Shown here: positions 20,208 through 25,351 of the stretch, piece after piece
Numbering within the stretch: position 1 is the first letter of the stretch
Layout: the number at the start of each line of letters is the position of its first letter
Source of the DNA: JBAZBO01 sp041671425
GTDB lineage: Bacteria; Patescibacteriota; WWE3; UBA101185; UBA10185
Reading direction: 5' to 3'
DNA: 25,351 nt
Assembly: GCA_041671425.1 (NCBI GenBank)
Contig: JBAZBO010000005.1
Location: 1-25,351, forward strand
The notes under the pieces: generated by a model
Database searches by the model: none
Told to the model about the DNA's origin: nothing
What the model saw: only the letters and a program-made list of their open reading frames with translations
Position numbers and translations under genes: made by a program

Positions 20208-21473
20208 ATGAAGAATAAAGGAAATGCTTTGTTAATAATTTTATTAGCCATTGCCGGTGCGGCAGCAGTAGCCGGGGGAGGATATGCAGCATACAAATCT
20301 GGAATCTTTGCAGGTGAAGAACAGGAAGTAGATATATACGAAAATGTACAGGAGGAGCAGGCAGCGCTTCGAACTATGATGGATTACGTCAAAGATCATG
20401 AGAATGATATCTACACAGAAGAGCAACAGGAACAAGATCTAGACAAAATACAGAAGGAAGTGCGTTTGAAAGCGGAAGAATTACTGAACAAACCTGTTTG
20501 CCAGGCAAGTCTTGAGGACACCATAAGCTCATTAACACTAGCAGCAGATGCATACAGGGCTGGTCTTGGAGTATTAGGCGATCAGCTGATGACATGGACA
20601 AGAGCCGGTTATACCTATCATGTTTCCACGGTAGCATCATCTTGGACTAATAGTTACACAGATGAAATATTGTATGACTGGGCATATCACGCCCAATTCG
20701 CGGGGATGCTTGGACTAGAAAATCTCTTTGACATGATCATCCATGGAAAGATAGACCTCTCTGGGTGGCTTAGCGAAAACTGTGGGACTACTAAGGACCA
20801 AATAATAGGCTCACCCCCTGATACACTCATTGCAGAAACTTTGGCTCAAAACTTCTGTAAAGCAGACGTGGAAACTATCAGACAAGCTCTGAAAGTAATG
20901 TCGCTGGCTCAAAAATTGGGAAGAGATAGGGATACAGAAATATGGACTTGGGCACAGAATGGGTTTAAAGCATACGTCCAAAGAAATTACGCTGATTGGA
21001 AGGAAATGGAGAGGAGTCAAAATGCTGCACTTTCCATGGGACTTGGAATGGAAGATCTGGCCGACCAGATAATCAATGATACTGTGGACCTGGAAGACTG
21101 GTATGAAGATTTGTGTACCGCAAATGGCCCCTTTACCATCAGATTTCCCAACCAAACATATGTTCAGGACACTGTAGTTAAGGGAATAACTACAACAGCC
21201 TACATAACAGATGTGAAAGCGTACACCTGCAAGGGAATATACTCTCAGTGGCACGGAACTCAACACGTTAAGATAGTAATGGTCGATCCTTATCAAGAAA
21301 AAATACTGACCGATGATGATGGGGGTTTCCCATTCACACTATCAGAAGGAGACCCAAAGCTTAATGGAATGACTGTAACCATGAAAACCATTCCACCAAT
21401 AACGGGGCACTTTTCAGGGCCTGAAACGATAAAAGGAACCATAGTAAGGGGCGCTGCTGAATGTCAGAGATAA
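20208..21473 (+). CDS. Exported protein with a duplicated Cys-bracketed helical repeat (421 aa)
   Basis: Residues 7-26 are an N-terminal anchor or signal. After an acidic helical linker come two copies of a unit of about 95 residues: the first from about NKPVCQASLEDT to WLSENC, the second from about AQNFCKADVET to WYEDLC. Each copy opens with Cys and closes with Cys, and shares a TW(T/A)...(A/N)G(Y/F) motif and a GLG(L/M)E(N/D)L.D.II...(I/V)DL..W.E.LC ending. The C-terminal 110 residues are beta-rich (TVVKGITTTAYITDVKAYTCKGIYSQWHG...GHFSGPETIKGTIV). No family is recognised. No Shine-Dalgarno sequence is evident. A terminator follows. Confidence 0.75.
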   Translation: MKNKGNALLIILLAIAGAAAVAGGGYAAYKSGIFAGEEQEVDIYENVQEEQAALRTMMDYVKDHENDIYTEEQQEQDLDKIQKEVRLKAEELLNKPVCQASLEDTISSLTLAADAYRAGLGVLGDQLMTWTRAGYTYHVSTVASSWTNSYTDEILYDWAYHAQFAGMLGLENLFDMIIHGKIDLSGWLSENCGTTKDQIIGSPPDTLIAETLAQNFCKADVETIRQALKVMSLAQKLGRDRDTEIWTWAQNGFKAYVQRNYADWKEMERSQNAALSMGLGMEDLADQIINDTVDLEDWYEDLCTANGPFTIRFPNQTYVQDTVVKGITTTAYITDVKAYTCKGIYSQWHGTQHVKIVMVDPYQEKILTDDDGGFPFTLSEGDPKLNGMTVTMKTIPPITGHFSGPETIKGTIVRGAAECQR

Positions 21474-21490
21474 AAAAATAGAACAGGTAT

Positions 21491-21523
21491 CAACAAGGAC
21501 ATCAGTTATTGATGTCCTTGTTG
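21491..21523 (+). terminator. Intrinsic terminator-like hairpin
   Basis: CAACAAGGACATCA (21491-21504) pairs with TGATGTCCTTGTTG (21510-21523) over 14 bp, loop GTTAT, then GCTTGTT. It ends the exported protein gene and insulates the next promoter. Confidence 0.8.
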
Positions 21524-21541
21524 GCTTGTTAGTCCAAAAGG

Positions 21542-21570
21542 TTGACTGTATGGGCAAGAATGCTTAGACT
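21542..21570 (+). promoter_or_regulatory. Promoter for the acyl-CoA synthetase fusion operon, leaderless type
   Basis: TTGACT (21542-21547), 17-nt spacer, TAGACT (21565-21570), then 6 nt to the ATG at 21577. The expected start point is at the start codon; no Shine-Dalgarno sequence. Confidence 0.6.
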
Positions 21571-21576
21571 AACTTA

Positions 21577-24447
21577 ATGCCCAAAAACCTTGATGCTTTT
21601 TTTTCACCAAAGTCAGTAGCCATAATAGGAGCCTCCAGAACACCAGAGAAAGTCGGGGCTGTAGTGTTCAAAAACGTCGTGGAATCAGGATTCACAGGTG
21701 AGGTGTACCCAGTCAACCCAAATGCAGAAAACATAGATGGTAAGAAATGCTACAAGGATGTATCTGAATTACCAAACGTACCTGATCTGGCAATAGTAGC
21801 CATACCAGCCGCAGCCATACTGGACGTGATGAACAAGATGGGCGAAAAGGGTATCAAGAACGTAATGGTCCTATCAGCAGGGTTTAAAGAAACGGGTGAA
21901 GAGGGTGCAAAACTGGAAAAGCAACTGGAAGATGTAGCCAAAAAGTACGAGATTAATTTGCTTGGTCCAAATTGCCTGGGATTTGTGAACAATCATTGCC
22001 CAATAAACGCCACCTTTGCAAGGGTTGCCCCACAGATGGGAAATATAAGATTCATCTCTCAGTCGGGAGCTATAGCTGCGAGTGTATTTGATTGGTGTGC
22101 ATCCATAGGTTTAGGATTCTCTGAATTTGTAACCCTCGGAAACAAAACTGTACTAAATGAGGACGATATCCTTGAGTATCTTTTCAATAAGTCACATAAC
22201 AACGTAACTTCACTGGCAGAAGAAAAGCCTAACCAAATAGAACCAATAGGCCTTTACCTCGAATCTATACCTGACGGTCCCAGATTTTTGCAGATCACAA
22301 AGCAAATCACTCAACATGATCCCATTTTCATAATTAAACCAGGAAAAACCTCTGCAGCGGCTAACGCCATGCAATCTCATACAGGAGCAATAGCAGGTGC
22401 TGACGATGTCTTGGATACTGCGCTTTCACAGGCAGGCATAGTAAGGTGCCAAACGCTGGAGGACTTCTTTGATCTATCAAAAGCGTTCTCATGGGGGATA
22501 ATGCCCAAAGGCCCAAATGTAGCGATTGTCTCAAACGCAGGTGGTCCGGCGGTCATAAGTGCAGACGCTATAATAGAAGCGGGGTTGGAGGTAGCAAAGT
22601 TTGACGACGAGACCAAGAGGAAGCTATCTGAAGTGCTGCCCAGATCCGCCAGCATCATCAATCCCGTAGACGTATTGGGAGATGCTCTAGCCGACAGGTA
22701 TGCCAAAGCCACAGAAATAGTACTACAGACTGACAAGTGTGATTCCTTGATAGTGATATTAACCCCACAAATAATGACTCAGATAGAAAAAACCGCAGAG
22801 ATGATCGGAGAGATTTCTAAGAAATATGACAAGCCAGTCTTTTGCTCATTCATTGGAGGACACTTAGCCGGAGAGGGCGGAAAGATACTTAACAAACTTA
22901 AGATCCCATCCTTCCCATTCCCTGAAAGGGCTATATACTCGATCGGGGCTATGTGGAAATTCAAGACTCAAAGAGAAGAAAATTTCAAGAATCAAATAGA
23001 TATCTATCAGGTGCTTAACTTTGATCTGATGCCAGATAAGATAAAAGATACGATAAAAGCAGCAGTTCAGAAAAAGCAACAGGCATTAGATAATCTGGAG
23101 GCAAATGAGGTTGTCTCCGGAGCTCTGATCAACACTCCACCTACCCAAAAAGTAGATGCTTTGGATCAGGCACTGGAATTCATAAAAACATACGACTACC
23201 CAGTGGTATTGAAACTATCATCCCCGTCTTTATTGCACAAAAAGAGTGTTGGAGGCGTGATCCTGGACATCAGAAATGAAAAACAGCTGGAGGATGCTTG
23301 GGACACTTTGGAAAGAAAAAAGGAAGCGTTGGATGATGAGATAGAAAAGACAGTCTCCTTCCAGATCCAGAAAGAGATACCAAATGGGATAGAGGTCATA
23401 GTAGGCATAAAACACGACAAAACATTTGGAAAGGTACTCTTGTTCGGCGCGGGCGGATCACTTGCAGAAGTGGTTTCGGATAAGAATCTGGCACTTCTAC
23501 CCATAGACACTAATAAAGCCAAGGATCTTGTCCAAAAATCAAAAGTATATGAACTTCTTAAGGGTTCTGATAGGGAACCCCCACATGCATTGGATAAACT
23601 TTATGAACTGATTGTTAGGTTGAGCAAAATTGTAGAGCTGGAACCAGCAATAGAAGAGATAGAGATCAATCCAGTGGTAATAACTATAAATGATGTATGG
23701 GCAGTGGATAGCAAGGTAGTTCTGAAGAAGGACGTACAGATTCCAAGTGGGCCAAAGTTCAAAGTAGCAACCACACTAAGCGCCGAGAATCTAGCGGGAA
23801 AGATACATTACTTTGAGTTTGAGGCAGAAGAGCCACTCAAAGTACAACCTGGGCAATACATCAGTGTAAAAGTCTCCGATACCAGGATCAATTGTTACTC
23901 TGTTGCCGGGCAGCAGTCACCTACCAAATTCAATCTTTTAGTAGATTCCACTCCAGGAGGTCCAGGCTCTAAATTCTTTGAAAACTTAAAGGTTGGGGAC
24001 AAGATGACTTACCTGGGTCCATTTGGCAATTTCATACTAAAACCTGACGAAAAGGTAGAAGACCTACTGTTCATGACCACCGGCTGTGGACTTGCACCAC
24101 TCAAGCGCATGATAGAAGTAGCTTTGTCGGATGAGAATTTCAAACAGAAAGTCAGGCTATATATAGGGTACAACAACTATGAAGATATATTCCTGAAAGA
24201 TTACTTTGACAAGCTTGCCCAGGAGAATAGCAGATTCACATATCAAATGGCTGTGAACAACCCCAACCCGGCATGGAATGGCCCAACAGGATTTATTACC
24301 GAATTAGTAAAAAATGATTACCCGGATACCAGCAAGTGCGCCGCCTATATGTGCGGTAACAAATATATGATTGCGGATGTATCCAAGCTTCTCACCGAGA
24401 GAGGCTGCCCGGCGGAGAGAGTTTATACAGAAAAATATGCCAACTGA
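21577..24447 (+). CDS. ADP-forming acyl-CoA synthetase fused to a ferredoxin-reductase-like FAD/NAD domain
   Basis: 956 aa. Residues 1-720 are a full ADP-forming acetyl/acyl-CoA synthetase (acyl-CoA + ADP + Pi to acid + CoA + ATP): CoA-binding domain (SVAIIGAS at 13-20), succinyl-CoA-ligase-like domains with the phospho-acceptor His268 in QSHTGAIAG, and an ATP-grasp domain from about 520 (YPVVLKLSSPSLLHKKSVGGV; EIEEIEINPVV). Residues 720-956 are an FNR-superfamily reductase: INCYSVAG flavin segment, GPFGNF, TGCGLAPLKRM pyridine-nucleotide loop, MCGN near the end. The flavin Arg of RxYS is displaced (Asn at that position). No ferredoxin domain is attached. It overlaps the oxidoreductase gene by 11 nt. 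The likely role is making ATP from acyl-CoA while moving electrons between ferredoxin or flavin and NAD(P). Confidence 0.9.
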   Translation: MPKNLDAFFSPKSVAIIGASRTPEKVGAVVFKNVVESGFTGEVYPVNPNAENIDGKKCYKDVSELPNVPDLAIVAIPAAAILDVMNKMGEKGIKNVMVLSAGFKETGEEGAKLEKQLEDVAKKYEINLLGPNCLGFVNNHCPINATFARVAPQMGNIRFISQSGAIAASVFDWCASIGLGFSEFVTLGNKTVLNEDDILEYLFNKSHNNVTSLAEEKPNQIEPIGLYLESIPDGPRFLQITKQITQHDPIFIIKPGKTSAAANAMQSHTGAIAGADDVLDTALSQAGIVRCQTLEDFFDLSKAFSWGIMPKGPNVAIVSNAGGPAVISADAIIEAGLEVAKFDDETKRKLSEVLPRSASIINPVDVLGDALADRYAKATEIVLQTDKCDSLIVILTPQIMTQIEKTAEMIGEISKKYDKPVFCSFIGGHLAGEGGKILNKLKIPSFPFPERAIYSIGAMWKFKTQREENFKNQIDIYQVLNFDLMPDKIKDTIKAAVQKKQQALDNLEANEVVSGALINTPPTQKVDALDQALEFIKTYDYPVVLKLSSPSLLHKKSVGGVILDIRNEKQLEDAWDTLERKKEALDDEIEKTVSFQIQKEIPNGIEVIVGIKHDKTFGKVLLFGAGGSLAEVVSDKNLALLPIDTNKAKDLVQKSKVYELLKGSDREPPHALDKLYELIVRLSKIVELEPAIEEIEINPVVITINDVWAVDSKVVLKKDVQIPSGPKFKVATTLSAENLAGKIHYFEFEAEEPLKVQPGQYISVKVSDTRINCYSVAGQQSPTKFNLLVDSTPGGPGSKFFENLKVGDKMTYLGPFGNFILKPDEKVEDLLFMTTGCGLAPLKRMIEVALSDENFKQKVRLYIGYNNYEDIFLKDYFDKLAQENSRFTYQMAVNNPNPAWNGPTGFITELVKNDYPDTSKCAAYMCGNKYMIADVSKLLTERGCPAERVYTEKYAN

Positions 24448-25351
24448 AAAACTTAACAGGATAGTTTCACTAAAGATAGGAGGACCTGCAGGCGCGGGCG
24501 TTAAGTCTGTAGGACTGATGTTTGCCAAAATAGCTGTGAGATCAGGCTACCAAGTATATGACAACATCGAGTATCCTTCGCTGATCAGAGGGGGACATAA
24601 TGTCATGCAGATCAACTTCTCCTCACGGGAAGTCACCGCACCAAGGAAAGTTTCTGACCTTCTTATTGCATTTGACCACGAAACCATTGATACACATCTT
24701 TCGGAGTTGATTCCAGGTGGTGGGGTAATCTTTGATATCGACAGGGGATACGATACCTCAAAAGTAGGAAAGGATATTCTGCTCTATGGGATCCCTCTAT
24801 CAAAACTCGCACATGAAGCCGGTGAGAATGAGCTTTTTATAAACATAGTGGCCTTAGGAGCAACCGTTGCTCTGCTGGGGGGTAATCTGGAAATACTTAG
24901 AGAGCTGGTAGAAGAAGAGTTTGGTGACAAGGGATTTGATATTGTAAATGATGATAAGCAGGCAGCACAGTCTGGCTACGACTATATACTGGAGAAATAT
25001 AAAGATAGCATCAAAGACTACCTAAAACCGGTCGAAGATTCTTTTGCGCTAACCTCTTATATGATACTTTCGGGAAATGAGGCCGCAGCCTTGGGGGCTA
25101 TATCCGCGGGTATGCAGTTTGCATCTATCTACCCCATGTCTCCAATATCAAACATCTTGCACGTACTGGCGGCTAATCAAGAAAAGTTCGGGTACATATA
25201 CAAACAACCTGAAGATGAGATATCCGCCATCACTATGGCAATAGGAGCATCGTATGCAGGTGTTAGATCCATGACGGCAACCTCGGGCGGCGGATTTTGT
25301 CTCATGACAGAAGGCTATGGTCTGGCAGGAATGACAGAAACACCGCTAGTG
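24437..25351 (+). CDS. 2-oxoacid:ferredoxin oxidoreductase, fused gamma-alpha subunit, cut by window edge
   Basis: Thiamine-diphosphate oxidoreductase subunit that helps convert a 2-oxoacid plus CoA to acyl-CoA, CO2 and reduced ferredoxin. I translated 305 codons to the window edge. Residues 1 to about 190 are the gamma domain (KIGGPAGAGVKSVGLMFAK; YDNIEYPSLIRGGHNVMQINF), then the alpha domain begins (GNEAAALGAISAGMQFASIYPMSPIS; DEISAITMAIGASYAGVRSMTATSGGGF). The ATG overlaps the upstream gene's end by 11 nt, so translation is coupled. A beta subunit is expected just beyond the window. Substrate (pyruvate, 2-oxoglutarate or branched-chain) cannot be told. Confidence 0.94.
   Translation, partial: MPTEKLNRIVSLKIGGPAGAGVKSVGLMFAKIAVRSGYQVYDNIEYPSLIRGGHNVMQINFSSREVTAPRKVSDLLIAFDHETIDTHLSELIPGGGVIFDIDRGYDTSKVGKDILLYGIPLSKLAHEAGENELFINIVALGATVALLGGNLEILRELVEEEFGDKGFDIVNDDKQAAQSGYDYILEKYKDSIKDYLKPVEDSFALTSYMILSGNEAAALGAISAGMQFASIYPMSPISNILHVLAANQEKFGYIYKQPEDEISAITMAIGASYAGVRSMTATSGGGFCLMTEGYGLAGMTETPLV

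Noticed and set aside
1..25351. CRISPR arrays, insertion sequences and rRNA genes
   Set aside because: No regularly spaced repeats, no transposase, no terminal inverted repeats with target duplications and no rRNA-like stretches were found by reading through the window.

Overview
The window looks like a chromosomal segment of a Candidate Phyla Radiation (Patescibacteria) bacterium. The reasons are a standard genetic code (UGA used as stop), compact housekeeping genes in short operons, many small membrane-anchored proteins of types common in these genomes (Pro/Thr-rich linkers, single N-terminal anchors), a stand-alone ATP-cone and an ADP-forming acyl-CoA synthetase next to a 2-oxoacid:ferredoxin oxidoreductase. 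The lineage cannot be fixed from the sequence alone. There is no rRNA, CRISPR array or insertion sequence.

Layout. 1-3273 (minus): UvrD/PcrA helicase (C-terminus outside the window), an anchored protein and a D,D-carboxypeptidase. 3294-6760 (plus): MetRS, SmpB, tmRNA overlapping the end of smpB, tRNA-Ser(GCU), a DUF192 protein and a two-helix membrane protein. 6761-8616: tRNA-Arg(GCG) and tRNA-Ala(CGC), whose 3' end is repeated perfectly 145 bp downstream across a GC-rich three-stem element; then a PD-(D/E)XK-like protein overlapping a 55-aa acidic protein by ATGA. A convergent tyrosine-recombinase-family gene (8617-9489) lacks the first catalytic Arg. 9581-13200: FtsB-like protein, initiator tRNA, a second CAU tRNA, TrpRS, FtsH and a bidirectional terminator. 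13229-17909: an RRM protein, hairpins, three GC-richer genes for anchored or secreted proteins with Shine-Dalgarno sites, DUF1295, TspO and an ATP-cone protein. 18013-21523: an RlmN/Cfr-family methyltransferase, a four-helix membrane protein and two exported proteins, one with duplicated Cys-bracketed repeats. 21577-25351: an ADP-forming acyl-CoA synthetase fused to a ferredoxin-reductase-like domain, overlapping a 2-oxoacid:ferredoxin oxidoreductase gamma-alpha gene that runs off the window.

Two themes stand out. First, many genes have a -10 box ending about 6-8 nt before the start codon and no Shine-Dalgarno sequence, which predicts leaderless mRNAs; other genes have strong AGGAGG-type sites, so two initiation modes coexist. 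The initiator tRNA also departs from the usual three G-C anticodon-stem pairs. Second, the last two genes could form one energy module: oxidative decarboxylation of a 2-oxoacid gives acyl-CoA and reduced ferredoxin, the synthetase part makes ATP from acyl-CoA, and the fused flavoprotein part could move electrons to or from NAD(P).
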